Positions 54,752-64,000 are shown, counted from the first letter of the stretch. The stretch is DNA of 64,000 bases from Pararoseomonas baculiformis (GCF_017813395.1 NZ_JAGIZB010000005.1:1-64000), one strand, 5' to 3'. The notes: generated by a model from the sequence alone, not told the origin. Numbers and translations: made by a program.

Positions 54752-55785
54752 GGGCGCCCTCCGGGCTGCTTGCGGGGATCGAAGGCGTCGCGCACGGCCT
54801 CTCCGATGAAGGCGAGCAGGGTGAGCATGCCGCCCAGCACGACAAAGGCCGTGATGCCGAGCCAGGGAGCCTGGAGATTGTTCTTGGCCTGGGACACCAG
54901 TTCACCCAGCGATGGCGAGCCCGGAGGCAGCCCGAATCCGAGGAAGTCCAGGCTGGCCAGCACCGTGACCGAGCCCGCCAGGATGAAGGGCAGCATGGTC
55001 AGCGTGGCCACCATCGCATTGGGCAGGATATGGCGGCTCATCAACCGCGCATCCGAGACGCCGAGCGCCCGGGCGGCACGGACATAGTCGAGATTGCGGC
55101 CGCGCAGGAACTCGGCCCGCACCACGCCCGTGAGGGCCATCCAGGAAAAGAGAAGAAGGAAGCCGAGAAGCGAGAAGAAGCTCGGCTCGATCACGCTCGC
55201 CAGGATGATGAGCAGGAGCAGCTGCGGCATGCCGGACCAGATCTCGATGACGCGCTGGAAGATGAGGTCCACCCAGCCTCCATAATAACCCTGCACGGCC
55301 CCGGCGGCGACGCCGACAACGGAGGAGAGGATGGTCAGGGTGAAGCCGAAGAGCACCGAGATGCGGAAACCGTAGATCACGCGTGCCAGCACGTCGCGGG
55401 CCTGGTCATCCGTGCCCAGGAAGTTGCGGGCGGAAGGCGGGGAAGGCGCGGGGCGGCCGAGATCCCGCACAACCGTGCGGTGGCTGAACGGCACGGGCGG
55501 CCAGATCGCCCAGCCGCGCTTCTCCACCTCCTCGGCCAGCACCGGGTCGTGCCAGTCGGCGGCGGTTGGGAAGCCGTCGCTCAGGATGTCGCTCTCGGCA
55601 TATTCGACGGCCACGGGAAAAAACCACCGGCCGTCCACACGCGCCACGATAGGGCGGTCATTCGCGATCAACTCGGCGAACAGCGTGAGGATGAAGAGGA
55701 TCGCGAAGATCCAGAGCGACCACCAGCCGCGCCGGTTGGCGCGGAAATTGGCGAAGCGGCGGAGGGTAAGGGGCGAGAGGGTCAA
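54748..55785 (-). CDS. yejE: Peptide ABC importer permease
   Basis: A 345-residue permease that aligns well with E. coli Yej[61 protein letters not shown], the EAA-like [22 protein letters not shown], and [11 protein letters not shown] at the C-terminus. The frame is open far upstream, but the matching start is TTG 55785, overlapping the yejB stop (TTGA). Confidence 0.92.
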   Translation of the reverse strand: MTLSPLTLRRFANFRANRRGWWSLWIFAILFILTLFAELIANDRPIVARVDGRWFFPVAVEYAESDILSDGFPTAADWHDPVLAEEVEKRGWAIWPPVPFSHRTVVRDLGRPAPSPPSARNFLGTDDQARDVLARVIYGFRISVLFGFTLTILSSVVGVAAGAVQGYYGGWVDLIFQRVIEIWSGMPQLLLLIILASVIEPSFFSLLGFLLLFSWMALTGVVRAEFLRGRNLDYVRAARALGVSDARLMSRHILPNAMVATLTMLPFILAGSVTVLASLDFLGFGLPPGSPSLGELVSQAKNNLQAPWLGITAFVVLGGMLTLLAFIGEAVRDAFDPRKQPGGRP

Positions 55786-56891
55786 CGGCGGGCGCTGAAA
55801 TCGATGCGGGGATCCACCAGCGTGTAGCTGATATCGCCCACGATCTGCATGACGAGGCCAAGCAGGGTGAAGATGTAGAGCGTGGCGAACATCACGGGGT
55901 AGTCGCGGCGGATCGCCGCCTCGAAGCCCAGCAGACCCAGCCCGTCCAGGCTGAACACGATTTCCACCAGCAGAGCGCCGGTGAAGAGGATGCCGATGAA
56001 GGCCGCCGGGAAGCCCGCGATGATCAGCAGCATCGCATTCCGGAACACATGCCCGTAGAGCACGCGCCCTTCCCCCGCGCCCTTGGCGCGGGCGGTGAGG
56101 ACGTATTGCTTGTTGATCTCGTCCAGGAAGGCGTTCTTGGTCAGCATGGTCAGCCCGGCGAAGCCGCCGACGACCAGCGCGATGGTGGGCAGCACCATGT
56201 GCCAGGCATAGTCCGCCGCGCGCTGCCAGAAGGGCCAGCTCTCGCTGCCGCTGCTGGTCAGCCCGCGCAGCGGGAACCACTGCACGAAGGAGCCGCCGGC
56301 AAAGAGCACCACCAGCAGGATGGCAAAGAGGAATCCGGGGATGGCATAGCCCAGCAGCACGACGCCGGAGGTCCAGGCGTCAAAGCGCGTCCCGTCCCGG
56401 ACCGCCTTGCGGATGCCCAGGGGGATGGAGACGAAATAGATGATCAGCGTGGACCAGAGCCCGAGCGAGATGGAGACGGGCATCTTCTCCAGGAGCAGGT
56501 CCACCACCGGGCGGTCCTGGAACAGCGAACGGCCGAAATCGAAGCGCAGATAGCTGGTGATCATTTCCCAGAAGCGCTCGGTCGCCGGGCGGTCGAAGCC
56601 GAAGGTCTTCTCGATCTCGGCGACCACGGCGGGGTCGAGCCCGCGCGCGCCGCGATAGGTGGAGCGCGGCCCCTCGCCGCTGACCTGATCCTGCGGCCGT
56701 GGCGCGCGGGTCTCCCCGCCCCCCTCGCCGGTCAGCCGCCCCAGGGTGGTGTTCCCCTGGCCGCGCAGCTCGGCCAGCATCTGCTCCACGGGGCCGCCGG
56801 GTGCGAATTGCGTCACCGCGAAGTTGATGAGGATGATGCCGAACAGCGTCGGCACCAGCAGCATCAGCCGGCGAAGGACATAGGCGCCCAA
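55782..56891 (-). CDS. yejB: Peptide ABC importer permease
   Basis: A 369-residue permease similar to E. coli Yej[77 protein letters not shown] and the C-terminal [17 protein letters not shown]-type tail. A loop with a Gly/Arg-rich insertion (~50-75) is slightly longer than usual. Separated from yejA by 3 bp. Confidence 0.94.
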   Translation of the reverse strand: MGAYVLRRLMLLVPTLFGIILINFAVTQFAPGGPVEQMLAELRGQGNTTLGRLTGEGGGETRAPRPQDQVSGEGPRSTYRGARGLDPAVVAEIEKTFGFDRPATERFWEMITSYLRFDFGRSLFQDRPVVDLLLEKMPVSISLGLWSTLIIYFVSIPLGIRKAVRDGTRFDAWTSGVVLLGYAIPGFLFAILLVVLFAGGSFVQWFPLRGLTSSGSESWPFWQRAADYAWHMVLPTIALVVGGFAGLTMLTKNAFLDEINKQYVLTARAKGAGEGRVLYGHVFRNAMLLIIAGFPAAFIGILFTGALLVEIVFSLDGLGLLGFEAAIRRDYPVMFATLYIFTLLGLVMQIVGDISYTLVDPRIDFSARR

Positions 56892-56894
56892 GGC

Positions 56895-58736
56895 CTAGCC
56901 CGCGGTCCGGCGGGCTTCGGCGAGGGCACGCTCCTTCTCCGCATCCACCCACCAGCTGTCGAGGCCGATGGCGCGGCGCGGGGCGCGCTCGGGCCTTCCG
57001 AACTTGTCCCACCAGGCCAGGCGGAAGGTGCGGCTGTGCCATTGGGGGATGCTGTGGAAACCCCAGAGCAGCACGCGGTCCAGGGCGCGGCAGGCTGCGG
57101 TCAGCTCCTGGATGGATTGCGCGCCAACGATCATCTCCACGATCGCGTCCACCACCGGGTCCTTGATGCCGATGGTGTTGCGGCTGCCATTCTCGTCGGC
57201 CTTGCCGCTGGTCCAGTAATCCCGCTGCTCATTGCCGGGGGAAGAGGACTGGCCGAACACCTCGACCGTCATGTCATAGTCGAAATTATCCATCCGCACC
57301 TGGTACTGGGGCGGATCCACCGTGCGCACCCGCGCCTCGATGCCCAGGCGCTGCAGGGACTGGATATAGGGCAGCGCGATGCGCTCGAAGGTCGGGCCGT
57401 TCAGCAGGATCTCGAACTCGAAGCGCTGCCCCTGCGCATTCACCAGGCGGCGGTCGCGCACGGTCCAGCCGGCCTCCCGCAGCAACTCCAGCGCCCGGCG
57501 AGCCTGCTCCCGGTTGTTGCCGCTGCCATCCGTCCCGGGGAGCTTGAACTCGCGGGTGAAGACCTCCGCCGGCAGGCGGTCCTTGAAGCGCTCCAGGATC
57601 TCCTTCTCACGGCCTTCCGGAAGGCCGCGCGACGCGAAATCGGAGTTGGAGAAGTAGGAACTCGTGCGCGTGTAGGAATTGTAGAAGAGGTTGGCGTTCA
57701 TCCACTCGAAGTCGAAGACAAGCCCCAGCGCCTCCCGGACGCGGCGATCCTGGAAAAGCGGGCGGCGCTCATTCATGATGAAGCCCTGCAGCCCGGTCGG
57801 CAGTTCGTGCCGGATCTCCTCCCGCTTCACCAGGCCGCGGCGGACCGCCGGGAAGTCGTAGGAGGTCGCCCAGTCGCGGGCCACGTTCTCCGTGCGGAAC
57901 TCGATCTGCCCGGCCTTGAAGGCCTCCAGCGAGACGATGGCGTCGCGGTAGTACTCGTACCGCATGAGATCGAAGTTGTTCGTGCCCTTCATGGTGGGCA
58001 GGTCCCGGCCCCAATAGTCGGGCACCCGGCGATAGGCGATGGAGCGGCCGGCCTCGAAGCGCTCGATCCGGTAGGGTCCGGAACCGAGGGGCGGCTCCAG
58101 CAGGGGCCGGGAGAAGTCCCGCCCCTCCCACCAGTGCTTCGGCAGCACGGTCAGCTGCCCAAGAATGAGGGGCAGCTCCCGGTTCTGGTCGGTGGAGAAG
58201 CGGAAGGTGACCCGCCGCGGCCCCTCCGCCACCACCTCAGACACATCGGCCCAATAGGCGCGGTAGAAGGGGCGGCCGTGCTGGCGAAGCATGGTGAAGG
58301 TCCAGACCACGTCCTCGGCCGTGATGGGGCGCCCATCATGCCAGCGGGCGGTCTCGCGCAGTTCGAAGGTGACGCCACGCCCATCCGCGGGCAGCTCGAC
58401 CGTGCCGGCGAGGTGGCCATATTCGGCGCTGGCCTCGTCGGCGCTCTCCTTCAGCAGGGGATCGTAAAGGGTCCCGCTGCCCACGGCGGCCGTGCCGCGC
58501 AGGATGAAGGGGTTGAAGCTGTCGAAGCTTCCAAGGGCGTAAAGGGTGATTTCGCCGCCCTTGGGAGCATCCGGGTTCACCCAGGGGAAATGCGTGAAAT
58601 CCGCCGGCAGGGCCGGCTCCCCCAGAAGGGAGAGGGCATGGACCCGGCGCGGACCGGGGTTTGCTCCCTGGGCCAGCGCGGGGGGAAGGGGCAGCCCGGT
58701 GGCAAGGCCCGAAAGGAGGAGGGTGCGGCGGCGCAT
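56895..58736 (-). CDS. yejA: Periplasmic oligopeptide-binding protein
   Basis: A 613-residue family 5 extracellular solute-binding protein from ATG 58736. Signal peptide LLLSGLATGLPLPPALAQG. Domain segments: HFPWVNPDAPKGGEITLYALGSFDSFNPFILRG, TAEDVVWTF, LGSGPYRIERF and SWWVDAEKERAL at the end. Length matches YejA. The start is directly preceded by a hairpin that holds the only G-rich RBS-like sequence. Confidence 0.93.
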   Translation of the reverse strand: MRRRTLLLSGLATGLPLPPALAQGANPGPRRVHALSLLGEPALPADFTHFPWVNPDAPKGGEITLYALGSFDSFNPFILRGTAAVGSGTLYDPLLKESADEASAEYGHLAGTVELPADGRGVTFELRETARWHDGRPITAEDVVWTFTMLRQHGRPFYRAYWADVSEVVAEGPRRVTFRFSTDQNRELPLILGQLTVLPKHWWEGRDFSRPLLEPPLGSGPYRIERFEAGRSIAYRRVPDYWGRDLPTMKGTNNFDLMRYEYYRDAIVSLEAFKAGQIEFRTENVARDWATSYDFPAVRRGLVKREEIRHELPTGLQGFIMNERRPLFQDRRVREALGLVFDFEWMNANLFYNSYTRTSSYFSNSDFASRGLPEGREKEILERFKDRLPAEVFTREFKLPGTDGSGNNREQARRALELLREAGWTVRDRRLVNAQGQRFEFEILLNGPTFERIALPYIQSLQRLGIEARVRTVDPPQYQVRMDNFDYDMTVEVFGQSSSPGNEQRDYWTSGKADENGSRNTIGIKDPVVDAIVEMIVGAQSIQELTAACRALDRVLLWGFHSIPQWHSRTFRLAWWDKFGRPERAPRRAIGLDSWWVDAEKERALAEARRTAG

Positions 58737-58737
58737 A

Positions 58738-58753
58738 CCCCCAAGATTGGGGG
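58738..58753 (-). promoter_or_regulatory. Stem-loop at the yejA translation start
   Basis: CCCCCA (58738-58743) and TGGGGG (58748-58753) pair around AGAT. On the minus strand the 3' arm CCCCCA...TGGGGG ends 1 base before the yejA ATG, so initiation would be blocked while the stem is formed. Alternatively it is the hisN transcript end. Confidence 0.35.
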
Positions 58754-58782
58754 CTAACGCCCCGTCTCTCAACAGGAGACCA

Positions 58783-59556
58783 TCATACGGAAAGGAATGA
58801 TACGCAGGCGGGCAGCAGGGCCGGGTCGCCAACCGCCAGGACATCCCCGCCGGATTCCAGCGTGAGCGGCCGCCCGGCATGATCCGTCACCCGCCCGCCA
58901 GCCCCCTCGATGACAGGCACGAGCGCCCCCCAGTCCCACGGCTTCATCGCGGCCTCGACCACGATATCCACCAGCCCCAGGGCGACAAGGCCGTAGCTGT
59001 AGCAATCCCCGCCCCAGGTTGTCCGGCGGGCAGCCTGGCGGAGGGCGTGGAAGCCCGTGTCCTCGCCAGGGGGGAACATGTCCGGGCTGGTGCAGGACAG
59101 TTCCGCATGGCCGATCTCCGGGCAGGGACGGCAGCCGACCGTGCCGCCGAAAGGCCCCCGGAACACCGTGCGGCGCCCTTCCACGCCGATCCAGCGCTCC
59201 CCCGTGGCCGGCTGGTCGATAATGCCGAGGACAGGGCGCCCGCGATGGAAAAGGCCGATCAGCGTGCCGAAGAGAGGGCGCCCCGTGACAAAGGCCCGGG
59301 TGCCATCGATCGGATCGAGGACCCATACCCACTCGGCATCCGCCCGGTCCGGCCCATACTCCTCCCCGATCACGCCGTGGCCGGGGTGGTGCCGGGCGAT
59401 GTGATCCCGGATGGCTCGCTCGGCGCCCCGGTCGGCCTCGGTGACGGGGCTGGCGTCGCCCTTGGCTTCCACCAGGAGCGCGGAACGAAAGAGGGGGCGG
59501 ATCACCGCCCCCGCCAGATCCGCCGCGGCCTCGGCCGAGGCGAGCAAGCTGTCCAT
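58783..59556 (-). CDS. hisN: Histidinol-phosphatase of the inositol monophosphatase family
   Basis: A 257-residue Mg-dependent phosphatase. Metal residues Glu65/66 in IGEEYG, Asp81, Asp84 and Thr86 in LDPIDGTRAFV, and Asp207 in KPWDWGALVPVIEGAGG. The segment order and GGDCYSYGLVALG favour HisN (histidine synthesis) over SuhB/CysQ. It is 13 bp downstream of the cytochrome c gene and 46 bp before yejA on the same strand. Confidence 0.87.
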   Translation of the reverse strand: MDSLLASAEAAADLAGAVIRPLFRSALLVEAKGDASPVTEADRGAERAIRDHIARHHPGHGVIGEEYGPDRADAEWVWVLDPIDGTRAFVTGRPLFGTLIGLFHRGRPVLGIIDQPATGERWIGVEGRRTVFRGPFGGTVGCRPCPEIGHAELSCTSPDMFPPGEDTGFHALRQAARRTTWGGDCYSYGLVALGLVDIVVEAAMKPWDWGALVPVIEGAGGRVTDHAGRPLTLESGGDVLAVGDPALLPACVSFLSV

Positions 59557-59569
59557 CAGTGCCCCAGCC

Positions 59570-60100
59570 TTACGGCAGCGGCACCGGGCTGCCGGCCAGG
59601 CTGCGCAGATAGGCGATCACATCCGCCCGCTGCTGCGCCTGGTTCAGGCCGGCGAAGGCCATGCGCGTGCCGGGGATGGCGGCCGCCGGGCGGTTCAGGA
59701 AGGCATTCAGCGCCTCATAATCCCAGGGCTTCTCGTGCAGCGCCTTCATCGCGGGGGAATAGTTGAAGTCCTCCCGGTGGGCGTGCGGGCCGCCGACAAC
59801 GCCGTAGAGATTCGGCCCCACGGCATTGCGCCCACCCTCGGTGAAGGTGTGGCAGGCCGCGCATTGGCGGCTGGCAATGGTGCGGCCGTTCTCGACATTG
59901 GCGCTGGCCAGCAGCGGCGCGATCGGCTCCAGCGCGGCCGGCGCGGCCGGCGCGGCGGCGGTGACCACCTCGCCCGTCTCGATGGCCGGCTTGTCCAGGC
60001 GTTGAGGATGAACGACCAGCCCGCCGACCAGCCCGGCGACCATGAAGCAGATGCCGGCCGTGAGGACCGCCGCGAACGCCTTGTTAGCTTCCAGGCTCAT
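59570..60100 (-). CDS. Membrane-anchored cytochrome c
   Basis: A 176-residue protein from ATG 60100. Uncleaved N-terminal TM (AVLTAGICFMVAGLVGGLVV, residues ~11-30) and an Ala/Pro linker to ~60. Class I cytochrome domain: heme motif CAACH (80-84), GPNLYGVVG, and axial Met147 in GTRMAFAGL. Similar to CycM-type proteins that carry electrons from bc1 to oxidase. It is divergent from kdsB, a known neighbourhood in alphaproteobacteria. Confidence 0.92.
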   Translation of the reverse strand: MSLEANKAFAAVLTAGICFMVAGLVGGLVVHPQRLDKPAIETGEVVTAAAPAAPAALEPIAPLLASANVENGRTIASRQCAACHTFTEGGRNAVGPNLYGVVGGPHAHREDFNYSPAMKALHEKPWDYEALNAFLNRPAAAIPGTRMAFAGLNQAQQRADVIAYLRSLAGSPVPLP

Positions 60101-60269
60101 ACGCCTTGCCCGAATCCCGTGTTGTGCCGCATCCAAACGCTTCGCGGCGCGCGCGTTTGCGCAGCCCCGCCGTCGCGGCTAGAAGCCCGCGGACCATAAT
60201 GATCCCGGGCTTCCGCGACAACCCGTGGCCGCCCGGCCCCGCCGGGGGCGCCGTCGCAAAGGGCCAGCC

Positions 60270-61028
60270 TTGAATCCGATCGTCCTGATCCCCGCCCGAA
60301 TGGCCTCCACCCGCCTGCCGGGCAAGCCAATGGCCGATATCCATGGCCGGCCGATGATCGTGCATGTGCTGGAAGCGGCCCGCGCGGCCGGAATCGGGCC
60401 CGTGGCCGTGGCTTGTGACGACCCCGCCATTGAGGCCGCCGTGGTCGCCGCCGGGGGCACCAGCGTCATGGTCGCGGATGACCTGCCTTCCGGCACGGAT
60501 CGGATCGAGCGCGCCCTGGCGCTGCTGGATCCGGGGGGCCAGCACGATGTGGTGGTGAACCTCCAGGGCGATCTCCCGGCCCTTCCGCCGGATCTGCTGC
60601 GGACCGTCCTCATCCCCCTCGCGGATCCGGCGGTGGACATCGCCACCCTGGTCGCGCCCGTGGTCAGCGCCGAGGAGGCAGCCGCCCCCAGCGTGGTGAA
60701 ATGTGCCTGCGCCTTCCCGCCAGGCGCCACCGTGGCGCCGGCCCTTTATTTCTCCCGCCACCCGATTCCCTTCGGGGAAGGGCCGCTCTGGCACCATATC
60801 GGGCTCTACGCCTATCGGCGCGCCGCGCTGGCCCGGTTCGTGGCCCTGCCGGCAAGCCCGCTTGAGAACCGGGAGAAGCTGGAGCAGCTTCGCGCCTTGG
60901 AAGCCGGGATGCGGATCGCCGTCGCGCGGGTGGACCACGCCCCCTTCGGCGTGGACACCCCCGCCGACCTCGCCCGCGCCCGCGCCGTGCTGCACCCTGG
61001 CATCGCCGCCCAGAGAGAGACCCCGTGA
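60270..61028 (+). CDS. kdsB: 3-deoxy-manno-octulosonate cytidylyltransferase
   Basis: A 252-residue enzyme that makes CMP-Kdo for the LPS inner core. Read from TTG 60270; the N-terminal NPIVLIPARMASTRLPGKPM is the family nucleotide loop, with DDLPSGTDRIERAL and LQGDLPAL (metal Asp) further on and HIGLYAYRRAAL near the C-terminus. It overlaps pheA by 4 bp (GTGA). Confidence 0.94.
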   Translation: MNPIVLIPARMASTRLPGKPMADIHGRPMIVHVLEAARAAGIGPVAVACDDPAIEAAVVAAGGTSVMVADDLPSGTDRIERALALLDPGGQHDVVVNLQGDLPALPPDLLRTVLIPLADPAVDIATLVAPVVSAEEAAAPSVVKCACAFPPGATVAPALYFSRHPIPFGEGPLWHHIGLYAYRRAALARFVALPASPLENREKLEQLRALEAGMRIAVARVDHAPFGVDTPADLARARAVLHPGIAAQRETP

Positions 61029-61879
61029 ACCAGATCATCGCCTTCCAGGGCGTAGCCGGCGCCTATTCGGACCTGGCCTGCCGCGCCGCCTATCCTGGCT
61101 GGACCACCCTGCCCTGCCCCTCCTTCGAGGCGGCGATGGCGGCGGTACGGGAAAGCCGGGCCGAGCTGGCCATGCTCCCCTGCGAGAATTCCCTGGCCGG
61201 GCGGGTGCCGGACATCCACCGGCTTCTTCCCGATTCGGGCCTGCATGTCGTGGGCGAGCATTTCGAGCGGGTGGAGCACTGCGTTCTCGCCCCGCCCGGC
61301 GCGACGCTGGAGACGATCCGCCGGGCCCATTCCCACCCGGTCGCGCTCGGCCAAGTGCTGAACCTGCTGCGCGACATGCGCTGGCAGGCGGTGATCGAGG
61401 CCGACACGGCCGGTGCCGCCCAGCTGGTGGCGCAGCGCGGCGGGGTGGAGGACGCGGCCATCGCCTCCTCCCTGGCCGGGGAGATCTACGGGCTCCAGGT
61501 GCTGCGGCGGAACGTGGAGGACGAGGCGCACAACACCACGCGCTTCTACGTCATGTCGCGCGAGGCCGCCCTGCCGCCGGTCACGGCGCCGGGCTGCATC
61601 ACCACCTTCGTCTTCCGGGTGCGATCCGTTCCCGCCGCCCTCTACAAGGCCCTGGGCGGCTTCGCGACCAATGGCGTGAACATGACGAAGCTGGAGTCCT
61701 ACATGCTGGACGGCCAGTTCACGGCCGTTCAGTTCCTCTGCGACGTGGATGGCCATCCGGACCAGCCGCCGCTGCGCCGCGCGCTGGAGGAGCTGCGCTT
61801 CTTCTCGCGCGAGGTGCATGTGCTCGGGTGCTATCTCGCCCATCCCTACCGGCAGCAGCAGGCTGCCGCCGCAGAGTAA
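61025..61879 (+). CDS. pheA: Prephenate dehydratase
   Basis: A 284-residue enzyme starting at GTG 61025. Residues ~1-180 form the catalytic domain (FQGVAGAYSDLACRAAY, LPCENSLAGRV, HSHPVALGQ, and the catalytic Thr in NTTRFYVM). Residues ~193-270 form an ACT domain (TTFVFRVRSVPAALYKALGGFA, GVNMTKLESYM) giving phenylalanine feedback. It lacks a chorismate mutase domain, as usual in alphaproteobacteria. Confidence 0.95.
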   Translation: MNQIIAFQGVAGAYSDLACRAAYPGWTTLPCPSFEAAMAAVRESRAELAMLPCENSLAGRVPDIHRLLPDSGLHVVGEHFERVEHCVLAPPGATLETIRRAHSHPVALGQVLNLLRDMRWQAVIEADTAGAAQLVAQRGGVEDAAIASSLAGEIYGLQVLRRNVEDEAHNTTRFYVMSREAALPPVTAPGCITTFVFRVRSVPAALYKALGGFATNGVNMTKLESYMLDGQFTAVQFLCDVDGHPDQPPLRRALEELRFFSREVHVLGCYLAHPYRQQQAAAAE

Positions 61880-61972
61880 TCGCGTCTTGGTGATATGTTC
61901 TTTCGCCAAGCCCGGGCATGCCGTAAGCAGATGGCAACCAAAACCGCCTTTCAGGGAAAGGAACGCTTCCGA

Positions 61973-63076
61973 ATGACGTCCCGCGTCAACCGCCGCGCGC
62001 TTCTCACGGCGGCACCCGCCGCCGTGGTTCCGGTGGCCCTGGCCGCCCCGGCCATTGCACAGACCAACCCGGAGGTGCGCTGGCGCCTCACCTCCTCGTT
62101 CCCGCGCAACACGGACATCCTGTGGGGCACGGCCGAGGCCGTGGCGCGCCGCGTGGGCGAGCTGACCGATGGGCGCTTCCGCATCCAGCCCTTCCCGGGC
62201 GGCGAGATCGCGCCCGCCCTGGCCGCTCTGGACGCCGTGCAGTCGGGCAGCATCGAATGCGCCCACACCGCATCGTATTACTATATCGGCAAGGACCCGG
62301 CCCTGGCCTTCTTCACGGCCGTGCCCTTCGGCCTGAATGCGCGCCAGAACACGGCCTGGCTCCGCTTCGGCGGGGGCCAGGACCTGATGAACGAGATGAT
62401 GCGCGAGTACAACGCGATCGCCTTCCCCTGCGGCGATACGGGCGCGCAGATGGGCGGCTGGTTCCGGCGCGAGATCCGCACCGTGGACGACGTGAAGGGG
62501 CTGAAGTTCCGCATCACCGGCCTGGCCGGGCAGGTGTTCCAGAAGATGGGCGCCACCCCCTCGGTGGTGCCGGCCTCGGACATCTACTCCTCGCTGGAGC
62601 GCGGGACGATCGATGCGGCCGAGTTCGTCGGCCCGCATGACGACGAGAAGCTCGGCTTCGCGCGGGTGGCGCCGAACTACTATGCCCCGGGCTTCTGGGA
62701 GCCGGGCGCCCGCCTGCACCTCATTGCCAACCAGCGGGCTTATGAGGCGCTGCCCGCTGCCTACAAGGCGGCGATCGCGGTGGCTTCCGCCGAGGCGGAT
62801 GCCGAGATGGTGGCGAAGTACGACTACGCGAATCCGCAGGCGCTGCGCCGCCTTGTGGCCGGCGGCGCGCAGCTCCGCTTCTGGTCCCGCCCGATCCTCG
62901 AGGCCGCCTGGCGCGCCACGAACGAGGTTATGGACGACCTGGCCAGCAAGAATGAGCGCTTCAAGCGGATCATGGAGAGCCAGCGCCGCTTCCGGGACGA
63001 GGTTTACACCTGGCACCGCGTGAGCGAGAATTCATTCGACAACTTCGCTTTCACGGCCTCGCAGACGGTGCGCTGA
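61973..63076 (+). CDS. TRAP transporter substrate-binding protein (DctP family)
   Basis: A 367-residue periplasmic receptor from ATG 61973 (an ATG at 61931 is possible). Twin-arginine-like signal NRRALLTAAPAAVVPVALAAPAIAQ. DctP segments: VRWRLTSSFPRNTDILWGTAEAVARRV, ECAHTASYYYIGKDPALAFFTAVPFG, the conserved Arg in GLKFRITGLAGQVFQKMG and YSSLERGTIDAAEFVGPHDDEKLGF. Close to receptors for 2-oxo acids. No DctQ/DctM genes follow, so it is an orphan receptor. A strong terminator ends it. Confidence 0.92.
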   Translation: MTSRVNRRALLTAAPAAVVPVALAAPAIAQTNPEVRWRLTSSFPRNTDILWGTAEAVARRVGELTDGRFRIQPFPGGEIAPALAALDAVQSGSIECAHTASYYYIGKDPALAFFTAVPFGLNARQNTAWLRFGGGQDLMNEMMREYNAIAFPCGDTGAQMGGWFRREIRTVDDVKGLKFRITGLAGQVFQKMGATPSVVPASDIYSSLERGTIDAAEFVGPHDDEKLGFARVAPNYYAPGFWEPGARLHLIANQRAYEALPAAYKAAIAVASAEADAEMVAKYDYANPQALRRLVAGGAQLRFWSRPILEAAWRATNEVMDDLASKNERFKRIMESQRRFRDEVYTWHRVSENSFDNFAFTASQTVR

Positions 63077-63096
63077 ACCGCCTGGGGGCTTAAAGG

Positions 63097-63128
63097 AAAG
63101 GGGCGGGGCCGGGGGGCCCCGCCCCTTT
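63097..63128 (+). terminator. Strong intrinsic terminator after the TRAP receptor gene
   Basis: AAAGGGGCGGGGCC (63097-63110) and GGCCCCGCCCCTTT (63115-63128) form a perfect 14-bp stem around GGGG, 20 bp past the stop. The final T tract and the A tract on the other arm make it usable in both directions. Confidence 0.85.
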
Positions 63129-63177
63129 CTCGTTCCATCCGCGCCCGCCCCTCGCGCCGACGCCCACGGAAAACCCC

Positions 63178-63984
63178 ATGGATATTCCCGGCCTCTTGTC
63201 CGCCCTTCTCCTGGGCGTGGTGGAAGGGCTGACCGAGTTCCTGCCGATCTCCTCCACAGGGCACCTGATCCTGCTGGGCGAGCTGATCGGCTTCGAGGGA
63301 CCGCCGGGCAAGGTTTTCGAGATCGCGGTCCAGCTTGGCGCAATCCTGGCGGTGGTGCTCACCTATTGGGGGCAGCTCTGGCGCATAGCGCTGGGCATGT
63401 GGCGCCCCGGCACGGTGGAGCGCTTCACCGCCGTCAATCTGTTCCTTGCCTTCCTCCCCGCCCTGGTGATCGGCGCCGTGCTGCACGGACCGATCACCCG
63501 GATGCTGTTCAATCCCTGGGTCGTGGCGATCGCGCTGATCCTGGGCGGCATCGCCATCATCGCCATCGAACGGGCACGGCCGAATCCCACCATCGCCTCG
63601 GTGCCGGAGATCGGTCCGCTCGCGGCGTTGCTGATCGGCTTCGGGCAGGTCCTGGCCATGATCCCCGGAACCAGCCGTTCCGGCGCCACGATCATCACCG
63701 CCCTGCTGCTTGGCGTGGAGCGGCGGACGGCGGCGGAGTTTTCCTTCCTTCTCGCCATCCCCACCATGCTGGCGGCGACGGTCTACAGCCTCTGGAAAGC
63801 GCGCCAGGACCTTGATCTCTCGAGCCTTGGCCAGATTGGCATCGGCTTCGCCGCGGCCTTCGTCGTCGCCATGGTCGTGATCCGCGTGGTCCTGGCCTCC
63901 ATCTCGCGAATCGGGTTTACGCCCTTCGGGTGGTATCGGATCGCGCTGGGCGGAATCATTCTCGTCTGGCTTGCGCTTCGCTGA
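63178..63984 (+). CDS. uppP: Undecaprenyl-diphosphatase
   Basis: A 268-residue membrane enzyme (BacA family) that dephosphorylates undecaprenyl diphosphate so the carrier lipid can be reused for peptidoglycan and O-antigen synthesis; it also gives bacitracin resistance. Both active motifs are present: EGLTEFLPISSTGHLIL (16-32) and MIPGTSRSGATI. About eight TM segments. Complete, with 16 bp left in the window. Confidence 0.96.
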   Translation: MDIPGLLSALLLGVVEGLTEFLPISSTGHLILLGELIGFEGPPGKVFEIAVQLGAILAVVLTYWGQLWRIALGMWRPGTVERFTAVNLFLAFLPALVIGAVLHGPITRMLFNPWVVAIALILGGIAIIAIERARPNPTIASVPEIGPLAALLIGFGQVLAMIPGTSRSGATIITALLLGVERRTAAEFSFLLAIPTMLAATVYSLWKARQDLDLSSLGQIGIGFAAAFVVAMVVIRVVLASISRIGFTPFGWYRIALGGIILVWLALR

Positions 63985-64000
63985 CGAGCCTTCGCTTCCT

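Noticed and set aside
54748-56280. 510-codon frame for yejE
   Set aside because: The extra ~165 codons upstream run through yejB in another frame. Similarity to E. coli YejE begins at TTG 55785.
56049-58757. 902-codon plus-strand frame across yejA and yejB
   Set aside because: Antisense shadow of yejA/yejB. Composition is Gly/Ala/His-biased and there are no domain features.

Overview
The window is about 64 kb of very GC-rich chromosomal DNA with dense, strongly GC3-biased coding. Gene content and protein style point to an alphaproteobacterium of the Acetobacteraceae, Roseomonas-like. The reasons are the linked set dut/coaBC/ubiE/mutM/enoyl-CoA hydratase/rpsT/dnaA, several Bug-type tripartite tricarboxylate receptors, a ceramide-glucosyltransferase-like enzyme, and kdsB-pheA divergent from a membrane-anchored cytochrome c. 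The genus is an inference. I see no plasmid, prophage, transposase, CRISPR array, rRNA or intact tRNA.

Region 1 (1-22.6 kb) is mostly minus-strand housekeeping. It runs from an SH3 exported protein, a DsrE protein, a MoeB/ThiF-type adenylyltransferase and a lipoprotein, through dut-coaBC-ubiE (start/stop overlaps), a gamma-glutamyltransferase-like protein, divergent mutM, a phosphatase and a GST. The replication block follows: gyrB, recF, dnaN, an SDR, dnaA and rpsT, then enoyl-CoA hydratase, a GT21 glycosyltransferase, an EamA permease, a Bug receptor and a SIMPL protein. The rpsT promoter is clear and overlaps a DnaA-box-like sequence.

Region 2 (22.8-38.3 kb) is metabolic and transport. 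It holds a PH-domain protein, an EamA permease, a CPA2 antiporter with an overlapping alpha/beta hydrolase, and a Bug receptor divergent from a formylglycine-type sulfatase/phosphonate monoester hydrolase. Next are moaB, a cupin with a 15-bp tandem repeat, a PLP dehydratase plus FAD oxidase pair, and a methionine-type ABC importer (metN-metI with two metQ copies) behind a possibly structured leader. The region ends with a lipoprotein lytic transglycosylase carrying a SPOR domain.

Region 3 (38.6-50.7 kb) is a surface polysaccharide locus. It encodes a two-gene ABC exporter, GDP-perosamine synthase plus an N-acetyltransferase, Gmd and Rmd (GDP-D-rhamnose), three GT4-type glycosyltransferases, an SGNH esterase, and an embedded MscS channel. 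Gmd makes the shared intermediate for both the perosamine and D-rhamnose branches.

Region 4 (50.7-64 kb) has a leucyl aminopeptidase and a MarR regulator, then a tightly overlapped yejA-yejB-yejE-yejF peptide importer followed by a coupled 138-aa membrane protein. hisN and cytochrome c lie upstream on the same strand. Divergently come kdsB-pheA, an orphan TRAP receptor with a strong terminator, and uppP. The clearest candidates for something undescribed are the small membrane protein coupled to yejF, the repeat-tailed cupin, the palindrome around the lipoprotein start at 2.9 kb, the rpsT promoter architecture and the metN leader.
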